This document shows, one piece after another, positions 20,544-31,097 of a stretch of DNA of 64,000 bases. Both the position numbers and the translations under genes were made by a program. Positions within the stretch are counted from its first letter, which is position 1. Each line of letters begins with the position of its first letter. Source of the DNA: Zygotorulaspora mrakii. Lineage: Eukaryota; Ascomycota; Saccharomycetes; Saccharomycetales; Saccharomycetaceae. The notes under the pieces were generated by a model. That model saw only the letters and a list, made by a program, of their open reading frames with translations, ran no database searches and was not told the origin of the DNA. The DNA lies in NCBI RefSeq assembly GCF_013402915.1, contig NC_050721.1, positions 1,054,001 through 1,118,000 of the forward strand, read 5' to 3'.

Positions 20544-21878
20544 TTAAATATGCTTGGTCCTCGATTCTGCCGGTGTGACATTCGCGCTGTTTGTAGATGA
20601 ATCACCTGTTGAGGTCCCGCAAGAACTTCTTGCCACGACATTTTCCGACGTTAAATCTTTCTCTATATCAATTATTGGCAGCTCATCGGTTTCACTCTCT
20701 TGCTCGTCCCGACACCAACGCTTGAATAGAGGGACGAAAAGGCTTGCTGTTATAACTTGCTCACTTTGATAAAGTACCAAAGGAACCAACAATTTGCCCA
20801 AATTCGCCTTGTTATCGCCGTACTGTGAAGTAATAAGAGATACACCTAAGGCAGCAGTCTTTGCAGCTCCACAGAACATGATGCATACGGCGTCCTTTTT
20901 ATTATAGTAAAAGGGTCTGAAAACCATATATGAGTAATAATAGATTGCCGATGATTCACCCTTGACCGGTCTCGTTGGGAATATCAGTGGAATAAAGAAA
21001 GGCCTTGCACAGAGGAAGCAAATTCCCGTGAATAGAATATAAATACCAAAATTGAAAAAGCAAAGGAAAATGATACAAACATGAGATACACTTGTAAATG
21101 CATCTTGCTTGAATGCAGTAGAAAAAGAGTTGAACATAATTAGTAGCAGCATATAGGAACCAATTTTAAGGTGATAGCGTTTCAAAAAACCTAGATATGT
21201 CTGTGTTATGTTTGACAGAAAGTTCTGAATCAGTTGACCAACAAAAAGAGGAACAAACACCGATAGACCAACCTGTTTCATTACACGACCATACAGCGCC
21301 GCAATACCTTGATTACCGGCGGGATTTCCAAATTGAAACGGTCCCTCTTTGGTGTACATTTGTACTAGAGCTGGGGTAATGAATGCACCTAGCATATTTC
21401 CCAAAAACACCTCACAAACGCATAACAAATCGTTACCGCCAGCATTTGTAGTCATGATGACATTCGAAGCAACAGTTGTAGGGCATGTCGCTGTTAAAAT
21501 GAGTCCAATCAAAACCCAATCGTCAATCTTGGTATCGTTTGCAGCCTTGATAGCGCAACAAAATCCATAGACAATCGAAGAGGTTATTAGGAAACTTATG
21601 AAAAAAATGGTAGAATGTGCTCGCCAGTTGCCCATGTTAGCTAGCAGCCGAGTAGTTTTCATACTAAGACCACTTTGCAGAAAAATCCACGCAACAGCAC
21701 CATAACCAATACTGTATTGCCCCCTAATAAGGCCATCATCAGCGGCAAAATTTGGTGCAAACCTAGCTATTACAATGAATATAGCCAAACAGAAAAAAAA
21801 CCACTGACCCTTCAGATAATTTACAACCGGACTGTTCCAAAATTTTTCCCACGTAGCCTCATGCTTCTCCATTTCCAT
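20544..21878 (-). CDS. RCH1: Rch1, SLC10A7-like plasma-membrane transporter
   Basis: Bile-acid:sodium-symporter-like (SLC10A7) protein that restrains calcium influx in yeasts. 444 residues with about ten membrane segments; the N-terminal KGQWFFFCLAIFIVIARFAP and family motif LTATCPTTVASNVIMTTNAGGN (positions about 128-149) are clear. Late motif FCGAAKTAALGVSLI. The C-terminal tail is cytosolic and Ser/Thr-rich. Convergent with ARP9 (97 bp apart). YMR034C in S. cerevisiae. Confidence 0.92.
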   Translation of the reverse strand: MEMEKHEATWEKFWNSPVVNYLKGQWFFFCLAIFIVIARFAPNFAADDGLIRGQYSIGYGAVAWIFLQSGLSMKTTRLLANMGNWRAHSTIFFISFLITSSIVYGFCCAIKAANDTKIDDWVLIGLILTATCPTTVASNVIMTTNAGGNDLLCVCEVFLGNMLGAFITPALVQMYTKEGPFQFGNPAGNQGIAALYGRVMKQVGLSVFVPLFVGQLIQNFLSNITQTYLGFLKRYHLKIGSYMLLLIMFNSFSTAFKQDAFTSVSHVCIIFLCFFNFGIYILFTGICFLCARPFFIPLIFPTRPVKGESSAIYYYSYMVFRPFYYNKKDAVCIMFCGAAKTAALGVSLITSQYGDNKANLGKLLVPLVLYQSEQVITASLFVPLFKRWCRDEQESETDELPIIDIEKDLTSENVVARSSCGTSTGDSSTNSANVTPAESRTKHI

Positions 21879-22663
21879 ACAATATTTGCCTGGAAGTGCT
21901 TCCCGTCAAAAACCTATCTAGTGTAATTGCTCTCTGCTTTGGATAACAGCTTATATACATGCAAGTATGTGTTTAGCTTTCATCAAGCCCTCATCGTCTG
22001 TCTTTTGATAGCTCCTCGGAATCTTATCACGCATCATTTGATTTTCGGACCGAAATGGAATTGATGTGGCAGGGCTCACAAAACAACAGGGCTCAAATAA
22101 TGATGTCGGAAGCACTTCCGCAAAGCCTGATAACGATATAGGGACTAGGTCTGCCTCAATTAGCGGTGGTTTGCGTTTCCAGAAACGCTTGGGTCTGGAG
22201 TGAGTCGTCATTCCTATTGAAGAACAAAAGGCTCTACCAAGTGGCCGCTATCCGAGAGAAGCAGTCGTCTGTCGGATAGAGTAATCCTGAGTCACACAAT
22301 AGTATAGTACTGACAAGAAATTACGTAGTGGTAATTTTCAAACCTTGTAACCGTTCCTCTCAGAAGGGCTATTGTTTGTGCTCTCATCGTTCGCTAATTT
22401 AAAACGAACAAAGCTCAGTAAGCATGACCTTGCGGATCTTCGAGATAAGTTCCTGGAACATATAAGTCATCTGCGTGTATTAGGGTTTGGCTTGTCTTCA
22501 TGTGGACACAAGGACGACCTTTTCCATTGATCTTGTGTTCATATTCGTTCTTAATTCTTCCTGATACGGCAAAACGGAATTAATTTTCGAATAAAATTAT
22601 CTATCTTATTCAGCATTATCGAAAGGGAAGTAATGTGGTAAAACTGGTAGGCTTTGCTCGAAA
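21879..22663. other. Divergent promoter RCH1 / IMP2
   Basis: 785 bp. Contains an 86-codon ATG-initiated open frame on the minus strand (21951-22211, listed separately) directly upstream of RCH1. No RNA gene or LTR recognised. Confidence 0.4.
21951..22211 (-). CDS. Candidate small open frame upstream of RCH1 (86 codons)
   Basis: ATG at 22209-22211, stop 72 bp upstream of the RCH1 start, same strand. It begins MTTHSRPKRFWKRKPPLI, is basic at the start, and has no recognisable domain. It could be an upstream open frame in a long RCH1 leader, a lineage-specific small gene, or chance. No equivalent is known to me between YMR034C and YMR035W. Confidence 0.2.
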   Translation of the reverse strand: MTTHSRPKRFWKRKPPLIEADLVPISLSGFAEVLPTSLFEPCCFVSPATSIPFRSENQMMRDKIPRSYQKTDDEGLMKAKHILACI

Positions 22664-23194
22664 ATGTTTACAAGGCATTTTCAGGGTCACGGGTGGAGAT
22701 GGTCGCTTGTTGCACTGTCGTGGCTTCCTGTTGTGGTCACTTTTAATGAAAATGTATGCCACATTGCAAAGATCGAAGGGTCATCCATGAGACCGACTTT
22801 AAACCCCAATGAATGCAGTTCGTCTAGTGACTGGGTACTCCTATGGAAATTCAACATCAGAAACGCGTACAATTTGAATCGAGATGATGTTATCCTCTTT
22901 AAATGCCCGACAGATCCAACAAAAACATATTGCAAAAGAATCAAAGGTATTCAATATGACTCGATCAAGACAAGGTACCCTTACCCTCGAGAAATAGTTA
23001 ATATTCCTAGGAGCCACCTATGGGTGGAAGGAGATAATGTCTTCCATTCTGTTGATAGTAATGATTTTGGTCCAATTTCCGCCGGTTTGGCGATAGGTAA
23101 AGTCATAAAAGTTATATGGCCACCTTCACGTTGGGGGACTGATGTTAAATCGACTACCGGAAGACAGCAGCTAATTACAAATCAGGCAGACTAA
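22664..23194 (+). CDS. IMP2: Imp2, catalytic subunit of mitochondrial inner-membrane peptidase
   Basis: S26-family signal peptidase of the Imp1/Imp2/Som1 complex, facing the intermembrane space and cleaving sorting signals such as that of cytochrome c1. 176 residues, same as the family. Membrane anchor at about 13-27; catalytic Ser41 in GSSMRPTLNP and Lys91 in YCKRIKG, the same positions as in yeast Imp2; conserved HLWVEGDN, DSNDFGPIS and WPPSRWG boxes. YMR035W in S. cerevisiae. Confidence 0.97.
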   Translation: MFTRHFQGHGWRWSLVALSWLPVVVTFNENVCHIAKIEGSSMRPTLNPNECSSSSDWVLLWKFNIRNAYNLNRDDVILFKCPTDPTKTYCKRIKGIQYDSIKTRYPYPREIVNIPRSHLWVEGDNVFHSVDSNDFGPISAGLAIGKVIKVIWPPSRWGTDVKSTTGRQQLITNQAD

Positions 23195-23287
23195 AATTTA
23201 GTAACCAAATCACAATTGATTACAATCTATATTTACCTTTATGAAGAAATTATGAATAAAATATTCGTGTATAGTATGAGGTAACTT

Positions 23288-25021
23288 TTACTCACTTGCT
23301 TCGCCTTCTTCTTCCATTAGAGTGTTGGAGAAAAGAAGTCGCTTTACAGGGTTCAGCTCTGCTTTTTTTTCATCTTCTGTCAACGATTGCATGATATTAG
23401 GCGTACTTATCGTTAAAACGGGCGTTGTGAAGGTGCTATCACCCTCATCAAAGCTATAGCATGAATCATTATCCATCTCATCCATCAGAGACATTTTGTT
23501 TGTACTCAGATTTGGACTACTGGCGATTGATAGCCTACTGGCTGAAGAACAATCGTCACTGCTTCCAAATATATTACTATTACTATATCTTCCAATCGAC
23601 AATCTGGGTGGTGCTTCGTACTTAAAAGTCGGTGATTCAAGGACTTTCATTCTCTGTGTACTGTTGATCAGATCTTGACTAGATCCTATTCTCTGGATAC
23701 TCGATGTTCTAGAACTGGATACTGAGGTCAACTTATGCAAGGAACTATTCCTTGAAACCACTCTTTTTGAATCTTGTCTGAATCTCTCCATTTCCTGATC
23801 TCGAGAAACAAGGTTCTCAGAAGAATCCATACCGATATATCTTTTTGGATTGCATAATTCCGGGAATTCATCAAAGAACGCTTTATAACCGCCATCCAGT
23901 ATTAGAATATCTGGATAGTATAGATCTGGATAATTATCGTAATTGACCATCCTATCGCAATTACGCAGATGTGAAGCAAGAAGCGGACCTCTGTAAGAAC
24001 TAAACTCGCAGTGAAAAATGAGCAAATTGTGAGAGTTCCTTCCATTTTGAATAAATTCGTGTTCCAGCTCTTCTCTCGACGATATATTAATGGCGTTGGC
24101 TATATGACCACCTTTGAACTCATAATCAAATCTGCAATCAATGATGGAGTAACAGTCAAAATCTGGCTTGTGTTTTTGGTTTTGAACTATTTTCTGCAAA
24201 GTGGCTGCAGTTATCCTTGGAAACTGATCGCTCGTCACCCTTTCGTCTTGGTAGAAGGGGATATTACTGACCGACAATCTGGGATGATGGGTCTTGAGTG
24301 TGGGTAATGGAGCGCTCCCACTCAATTGCTGCTCTGAACTCGCCTTTTGACAAACCTCTGTGGAATTGAATCTTCTAAGACTTTGTCTACTTCCTTTTAA
24401 AGATTTCCGGCTTCTCTTTATGTTTGCGATATGATTAGATCTGTATAGTCTACCTCCGCTGTTTGTTCCAATGCTATTATGACTATTCCTTCTGAGGGGA
24501 CGGGATGGATAATAGTGCGGTAGCAAAGCGTCATTATCATCATGGTTTATAACTTTGCCTGGAAATGAGTTGATAATTTCGCTATTTGAACTATCATAAG
24601 AGGTACAGCTGCTGGGGAAAAAAAAGGAGGACTTTTCTCCTCTCTTAAAGCTATCTGAAAGATCAACTTTGGGGGCAGCTTCCGGTATATCTAGCTGAAT
24701 CACACCCGAATGTGCACTTACTGAGCTCGTTAAGTCCTCACAAAGAGAACTGGCTTTTTTCACTGTTTGACCTATGTGGTTAGTATCAATACCCTTGGAA
24801 GGTGACCATGATCCCACCCTTGTGCATTGATACAGTTCCATATTTTCATCTTTTTCTGTGTCGCTGTTGGGCGGCACTTTACTCTTGGGCTTCAGGAAAT
24901 CATGTATGTTCTTGAAGATGTTGTGTTCATCATTAAAACGATATCCTATATTCATCTTGTTCAAAAGGTTTGATTCATTGTCCTTCTTATTATTATCATG
25001 GGTTAATTGTAATCTTACCAT
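23288..25021 (-). CDS. MIH1: Mih1, Cdc25-type phosphatase
   Basis: Dual-specificity phosphatase that removes the inhibitory Tyr19 phosphate from Cdc28 at mitotic entry. 577 residues from ATG 25019-25021 (an open four-codon extension lacks ATG). Long Ser-rich N-terminus; Cdc25/rhodanese domain at about 255-405 with YSIIDCRFDYEFKGGHI, and the active site HCEFSSYRGP (Cys338, Arg344; CX5R) followed by DILILDGGYKAFFDEFPELC. C-terminal regulatory tail rich in Ser. YMR036C in S. cerevisiae, next to IMP2 as here. Confidence 0.96.
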   Translation of the reverse strand: MVRLQLTHDNNKKDNESNLLNKMNIGYRFNDEHNIFKNIHDFLKPKSKVPPNSDTEKDENMELYQCTRVGSWSPSKGIDTNHIGQTVKKASSLCEDLTSSVSAHSGVIQLDIPEAAPKVDLSDSFKRGEKSSFFFPSSCTSYDSSNSEIINSFPGKVINHDDNDALLPHYYPSRPLRRNSHNSIGTNSGGRLYRSNHIANIKRSRKSLKGSRQSLRRFNSTEVCQKASSEQQLSGSAPLPTLKTHHPRLSVSNIPFYQDERVTSDQFPRITAATLQKIVQNQKHKPDFDCYSIIDCRFDYEFKGGHIANAINISSREELEHEFIQNGRNSHNLLIFHCEFSSYRGPLLASHLRNCDRMVNYDNYPDLYYPDILILDGGYKAFFDEFPELCNPKRYIGMDSSENLVSRDQEMERFRQDSKRVVSRNSSLHKLTSVSSSRTSSIQRIGSSQDLINSTQRMKVLESPTFKYEAPPRLSIGRYSNSNIFGSSDDCSSASRLSIASSPNLSTNKMSLMDEMDNDSCYSFDEGDSTFTTPVLTISTPNIMQSLTEDEKKAELNPVKRLLFSNTLMEEEGEASE

Positions 25022-25603
25022 AGCTATAGTCAACCACCTCGTTCAAGCTTGAGAGTAAAGTGTCTGGTGCCAACACAAATCAAACGTCTGATACAGGATA
25101 TTGGTTAGAGAAATACTCCGATTGATGAATTTGCTGTTATTTTTCTGAGGCTAAAAGATGGCAAGCGGGGGTTGATCTTTTCGAAAAGCCTCTCCGTTAT
25201 CGATATCAAGTATCACTTTGACCTTGCTACGCGAAGTTAACCCCGTGTTAAACAACGCTCAGTATAAACTATAGAATAATAAATGCATAGCCTATATGGT
25301 AGGGCAGTGTTATCAAGATATTTAGGAACAAGATGGTGCCATTCTATGGGAGCTAAGGTGAATGTGGAAGAATCAAGGAAAAAATGGAATCCTTGTAATA
25401 GAAGAACGTAACGAATCAAAGATTTCGTTATAATACAAAAGAGGCAGATATGACATGATAGAAATATTTTCCATTCATAAGTAATATCATCATCATGAGG
25501 AGCACCCCAATATGTAAAGTTACACAAATTCTTTCGGACCCCCATATTCCATTATTGAACATATGCACATAGAGCCACGCCCAATCCCCACATCGATCGA
25601 GGT
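25022..25603. other. Intergenic MIH1 / ELM1
   Basis: 582 bp between two minus-strand genes: MIH1 promoter and ELM1 3' region. A 102-codon ATG frame (25237-25545, minus strand, begins MGVRKNLCNFTYWG) lies inside; it is hydrophobic, AT-rich and unrecognised, probably chance. GCGGGGG at 25166-25172 resembles a Mig1 core but lacks a clear AT block. Confidence 0.4.
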
Positions 25604-27532
25604 TTATCCGTCATCCGCATACTTGAGGTATTCTTGAATGTCCTCTGTGGTGGACACGGTTGCTTTATTCTTTGATGTTCCCTCGCCCTGTGCTTTGGGA
25701 TGAATATATTTTTGAAAATTAATAATATCATTAGAATGGGCCAATTTGGCATTCTCCTTGTCTGCTCTACTTTTGCCTTTCAGGGGTGATATATGGCGGG
25801 CTTTACCAGTCATTTTTTTCGAATTTGGTGAGTTTTTAATGCGTATTAATGCTTTGATCGGCGTCGGTATTTTAATTGGTGATATGGAGAGAACTGATAC
25901 AGATTCTGACGCTTCACTTCCGCTACTAGTATTCAGCCTGTTAGATTTATTGTGGAGTACATTGGTACTTTTTACCTGTTCGGTATCATGCTGTGATTCC
26001 CCATATAAAGAAACACAAGCTGGTTCCATGAAATCGGTTACCTGAATGGGTTCATCATATGAAGAGGAGGAGGAGGAGGAGGAATTGTTGGGATAGAAGG
26101 AAGGATCAAAAAACTGCGAAGACTGTACTGATGGGTTAGAGTTTTGAGTTATTTCTTCTCTCTTTGATGACTCATGCGCCACTGACGGTGAATTCTTGGC
26201 TTTACTTTTCCCATTAAAAAGTTTCGTTAGAAAGTTTTGAACCGACGTTTTACGTTTACTATGTTTTTTGGATTCGCTTTTGAGGTTCTTTTGATTTTGT
26301 ATTGGCAAAATGATCTCAGTTAGTTCTTCTATGTCGATTCTTGTTTCAGGATTTTTATCCAACAATCTGTTGATTACCAAATCGTTAAGAAATTCACCGT
26401 TAATTTTGGATCTAAGGGACGAATTTGTGACCTTTTGATATGTGTCAAATTCATTTTCGCCATAGAAGGGCATTGTGTTGTATAGTAGGCTAAACATCGT
26501 TATGCCAAGCGACCAAATATCTAATTTAAATCCGTCTTCAATGTTACTTGCAGCATGGTCTTCAAATTTGCAGAGCTCGGGTGCAATGAATGCTGGGGTA
26601 CCGACTATTTTGTTCAGTTCGGCTTTAAAAGAATCTCTCAGTAATGCATCGTTAAATGGTAGTGTTTCTGGTGCTAAGATTGTACAACCAAAATCTGAAA
26701 TTTTGAGTAAATTTTGAGTGCTATCAACGAGGATGTTTGATGGTTTTATATCCCTATGGATGCAGCCCTGTGATTTCATATATGATAAGCCTTGAGTTAA
26801 ATCTATTAAAGCCCTTTTTGCAAAAGAAAGACAGTTACAACCAGGCAAGAACTGTTCCCATTGTGAGTGAACTTGCTCATTGTTTCTTCGTCTCCATTTT
26901 AGTTCACCCAAATTACACCACTCGTTTACAATCCAAATAGATTTGCTTAAAGAAGAATCTAAACATTCCTGGAGCAGAACGACATGCGGGCTAGACAGTT
27001 TACTTAAAACGTAAATTTCCCATCTAGACTTCTGAACATTCATTAGTTTGACGGCTTCATCACCCGTAATCGTGTGCGATAAGCCACGAGACTTCCACAG
27101 TTGAATTTGTCTCATCGTTTGATTCATTGAGTATTGTTGGTTATTCCACGGTTTTTTAGATATCATTTTAATCGCCACGATGGATTTATCGAGCTGGGAG
27201 CATGCTTTGTATACTTTACTGAATTGACCATGCCCAATTGATGAAATCAACGTGTATTCATTTAGGCAATGTCTGTTTTCGTTAACAATTTCCTTTACGT
27301 AAGGCCTTATACGCTCTATAAGATATGTTGTATTCTCTTCTATTATACCATGGTAGGTAGGCTTAGCAAATGTGGACGACCTCGAAGATTGATAGCTTAT
27401 AGATGGACTTTGTATGTTTTCATCCTCCCGTAGCTTTTTGGAAGGAGGCTCTATGAATGGAAAAGTTCTTTGATCAAGAAAATTTCCTTCTGGAATCAAA
27501 GTGGGATTTCTCAGTCGTTGGTCAACATTCAT
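25604..27532 (-). CDS. ELM1: Elm1, LKB1-type upstream kinase for Snf1 and septins
   Basis: Serine/threonine kinase that activates Snf1 and Hsl1/Gin4 pathways and controls bud morphogenesis at the neck. 642 residues (yeast 640). Kinase domain about 93-390: glycine loop GHGQFSKV, Lys122 in VAIKMI, catalytic HRDIKPSN at 259-266, DFG at 280-282, GTPAFIAPELC in the activation segment. The C-terminus is Ser-rich with a poly-Ser run encoded near 26063. YKL048C in S. cerevisiae, adjacent to CSE4 there. Other yeast members (SAK1, TOS3) fit less well by length and by synteny. Confidence 0.93.
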   Translation of the reverse strand: MNVDQRLRNPTLIPEGNFLDQRTFPFIEPPSKKLREDENIQSPSISYQSSRSSTFAKPTYHGIIEENTTYLIERIRPYVKEIVNENRHCLNEYTLISSIGHGQFSKVYKACSQLDKSIVAIKMISKKPWNNQQYSMNQTMRQIQLWKSRGLSHTITGDEAVKLMNVQKSRWEIYVLSKLSSPHVVLLQECLDSSLSKSIWIVNEWCNLGELKWRRRNNEQVHSQWEQFLPGCNCLSFAKRALIDLTQGLSYMKSQGCIHRDIKPSNILVDSTQNLLKISDFGCTILAPETLPFNDALLRDSFKAELNKIVGTPAFIAPELCKFEDHAASNIEDGFKLDIWSLGITMFSLLYNTMPFYGENEFDTYQKVTNSSLRSKINGEFLNDLVINRLLDKNPETRIDIEELTEIILPIQNQKNLKSESKKHSKRKTSVQNFLTKLFNGKSKAKNSPSVAHESSKREEITQNSNPSVQSSQFFDPSFYPNNSSSSSSSSYDEPIQVTDFMEPACVSLYGESQHDTEQVKSTNVLHNKSNRLNTSSGSEASESVSVLSISPIKIPTPIKALIRIKNSPNSKKMTGKARHISPLKGKSRADKENAKLAHSNDIINFQKYIHPKAQGEGTSKNKATVSTTEDIQEYLKYADDG

Positions 27533-29298
27533 AACTGCTTGTGTGCTTGGTAATCGCGTTTAATGTTATTTATTGAAGAACGTTCTTCTGGCGTATTTAA
27601 GGTGCATCATTGCCCGTACGCGTAGTCAACCTTAACAAAATGTCAAATCCCAATAGTAGCACATATAGTAATACGCCAAGAAACAAAAGTCTACACATGC
27701 AATAGCAGCATTTAAGCAGCGTAAAGAGCAGAGCCTGATGCAAGAATACTTGTCTAAGCGGTAACGACTTTACCGTGGGCTACCGGTGATGCTGCCGGAA
27801 GAGGATTTACCAAAATGCTATATACACGACTGCCAGAATGCGATATCTAGCTCCAAGGGCTACACAATTTTGAAAAGTGCAACTATAATAGCCCTTCTGA
27901 TACGGAAGAGCAGGGCAGACTTGGCTTGACATCACTTTTACTACTGGACGCTCACAATAGTAAATGCTTCAGAGATCCTTCCACTTAGAATAAGACCGCA
28001 CATCATCAAGTCACAAGTTTTAAAAAGACATGCGCGAAGAAACGAGCTAACATTTTGATGGACAAAGTTGTGTGAGAAAGCTTTTGTCTTGTTTAGTTCC
28101 AAACTCTACAATTATTTACCTTTTGTTAGCTACTTTTGAGTTATGCACGTTCGAATGCGAAAAGTGCCAGTTAATCTTTGGAGTCTATATATTTACGGTG
28201 AGTCTTCACCTTAAGTTGTATTCCGATGAGGATCACTGTCAATGAGATACATTGGACCGTTGCATGGGGAAATATCAACGTCCCCGATTGTGATTTCAAA
28301 GTAGTATATTCGAGAATTAAAAGTATGGAGAAAGAATGCTTCCCCGTTATTCAGCCCTGCAGTACAAGTCCAATTGGTTTTCTTTGAAGTTTTCTCTTTT
28401 TACAGGTGACGATGACATGAAAAATTTGTTAATGCCTCACACGTCCAAATCAGAAGAGTCCTTTCAGCAGTGCCGCTGCTTCGATTTATGTTCAAACCAT
28501 TGACAACTCTCCTAAACTCGAGTTATCGCATGGCGCTGGCTGATTAAATCTGAAGTGATAATCGCAAAAACCTTGCAGATTGTAGAGCGTTTTTGTCTCT
28601 ATCCATTTGTCTTAATCAAAGTTTGAATCTCTTTTTTATCACACAGCCGTTGAGATCATGAAATGCTGATTTTTCATCCCAAAATTAAAGGACAAGAGGC
28701 GTGACCAAGCATCCAGCCCCCAACACAACTTTGGAAGCTTGTAGCAAGCATCGCATGCGCAATAAGCTGGCATTATGGAAAATACTCCATTCAAATGCTT
28801 ATGCTTCGGTCTCGTAGGTGATGAAAGATATAGTCGAATAATTTTTATCAAGTTGTGAAAGACAAGAGTATCCAATGCCAATGGCATGTACAAACTGGTG
28901 TGAATGCAGGATACTACTTTAATGAATAAGTCCTACGTATGAAAAGGGTATGAGATATGACGCGAAATTATCTACACACTTGTGAGAAGCATGTCATTCA
29001 ACATCAAGTTCATCACCAAATATATTGTAAAAATGCGAACTGCATAAAAGTAAAAATTGAGTGGCATCACTTCATTGAGCGTTACTTGCGTTTGAGCAGG
29101 CTCAGAGCTGCAATGAAAGGTGAGCCATTTAATGTATCAATTTTTATTCAGTTTATAATATAAATTAATTGTACATACTATATTATCATGTCTTCTCGAC
29201 ATATATGTGTTCTTGGCATCATTATCGTAATCTATCTTTTATAGCTTTTTCATTCCAGCAAAAAAAAAAAAGAATAGACCGAAAATACATAAAAAAAT
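27533..29298. other. Long gene-poor stretch between ELM1 and the MSN2/4 gene
   Basis: 1.77 kb. Serves as ELM1 promoter (and MSN2/4 3' flank). It is not unusually AT-rich in 27.6-28.6 kb, but no frame longer than about 85 codons is present and none starts well. I see no tRNA, LTR or centromere. This is where the two S. cerevisiae chromosome XI segments (ending at ELM1 and starting at MSN4) abut, so decayed gene material is possible. Confidence 0.4.
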
Positions 29299-31061
29299 TC
29301 AGAAATCACCGTGTTTCCTATGTGTCTTTAAATGTTGCGACAGGTTATCGCTTCGACTAAATTTTTTATCACAAAACATGCATGCGAATGGTCTCTCTGT
29401 TGAATGAACCGATCTCACATGCCTCTTTAGATGTTCGCTTCTTCTAAAAGCCTTTGAACATTCCTTACATTTAAAGGGTTTTGCATCATTATCCGTACCA
29501 CTCATAGGGGTAATGGATCTACTTTTTGCCCTGCTTACACTTGAACTTGTGTTACCGCTTGCAGTATTGAAATCATTAGTGGCGTTACTGGACATATTAT
29601 TGGTATAGCTATTATGGATTGTCATTATATTTGGAGTGGATCTTCTTCTCCTCGATGAAGCTGTTGATGAGATAAGTGGGCTTGGAACTATCGTGTGATA
29701 GTGCGGTGGTGGAGATTTGCTCAATTTTAACGGCAGTTGATTATTCATTGAGAGGTCATATTTCCTCTTATCAATATGTGATATTGAATCAATTTTGTCT
29801 GTCCCTGTAGTAGCAACTTTTGCAGCAGCTGAAGCATTTTCAGAAAGCATCATTGATGGTATAATAAATTTTTGGTTCTTTGATTTATTTTTTGTTGACG
29901 AAGAGATTGATTTTGGTGATTTTGGCGAAGTAATTGGTCTTAAACTTGGCATCACTGGATCAAAATTCTTGAAACCAAATTCATCTTCTTCATCAGAAAG
30001 TACTGGGTTCTCCCATGATATAACTTTCAAATTTGATGACTGCGTACCATTCTTGTATAATTTTGAGAAAAGATCGTTGTTCAAAGAACCATCCAATACA
30101 GACATTGAGCTCCTTTGTTGCTTTTTGATACCATGTCTTTGAAAAGAATTTGGCTGATTGCAAGCGACATGTGGATCCCTCTTTGAGCATTGGGCAAAAT
30201 TCATATGCTAATCATTAAGTACCTGATTCAATTCAGTATCCATATCAAAATTGCTCTTAGTCTTGACACCTTCTTTGCCGCTGCTATCATTATTATTTCT
30301 ACCAACCTTTGGATCAACTAATGAACCGTTGATCGTGTTTCTTCTATCAGGTAGACTCCAAAAATCAATCTCATGAGAAATTGAGTTTCTATTGTTTGAA
30401 AATTCCGGTACAGGGTTCGTTACGACATCGCTGTGTCTTCTATCATGAACTGTATTGTTACTATGCATATGGGAAATCTTTTCATTAATACTGATATTAT
30501 CATTTATCAGTAAATCAGTGGACACGTACTCGTCTAGCAAAGAACTGATGTTATTGCCTCTAGCTTGGCCTCCGTAAATCTCGTCGGTATATGGTTGGGT
30601 AAAAGTGTCGACGAACAGATTCGATTTCAAAAGGTTTGGGTCTATAAACTGTGATGACGAGGACGACGTGTTCTGCAGGGGCGACGAAGAGTCTCTTTCC
30701 TTCCTGCTGTTTGTCATGATAAAGTCGTTCGACGAAGACAGATCCGAATTCGCGTTCGAATTGATATCGAATTGCTCCTGTATCGCGGATTGAGCGTCGA
30801 GCATCGCGATGAAATCGTTCATTGCAGTTGGCGTCGACAGCGTATGTGCATGTGAAAACTTTTCTCGCTTGAGCTTGAGATTGCTGCTGTTGTTGTTGTT
30901 GCTGCTGTTGTTATCGCTACTGTTGTTATCATTATTATCGCCGGCAGCGTTGTTACTATAATTACTGCTGTTACTGCTGGTGTAGTTTCTTGCCGCCGTG
31001 GACAGTGACAGTGGAACATTTGCTGTACCTGCTGTAGCATTGGTATAGAAGCTGTCCACGC

Positions 31062-31097
<36 letters not shown>

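Noticed and set aside
25237..25545. 102-codon ATG frame between MIH1 and ELM1
   Set aside because: AT-rich, hydrophobic, no recognisable motif; most likely chance in the ELM1 3' region.
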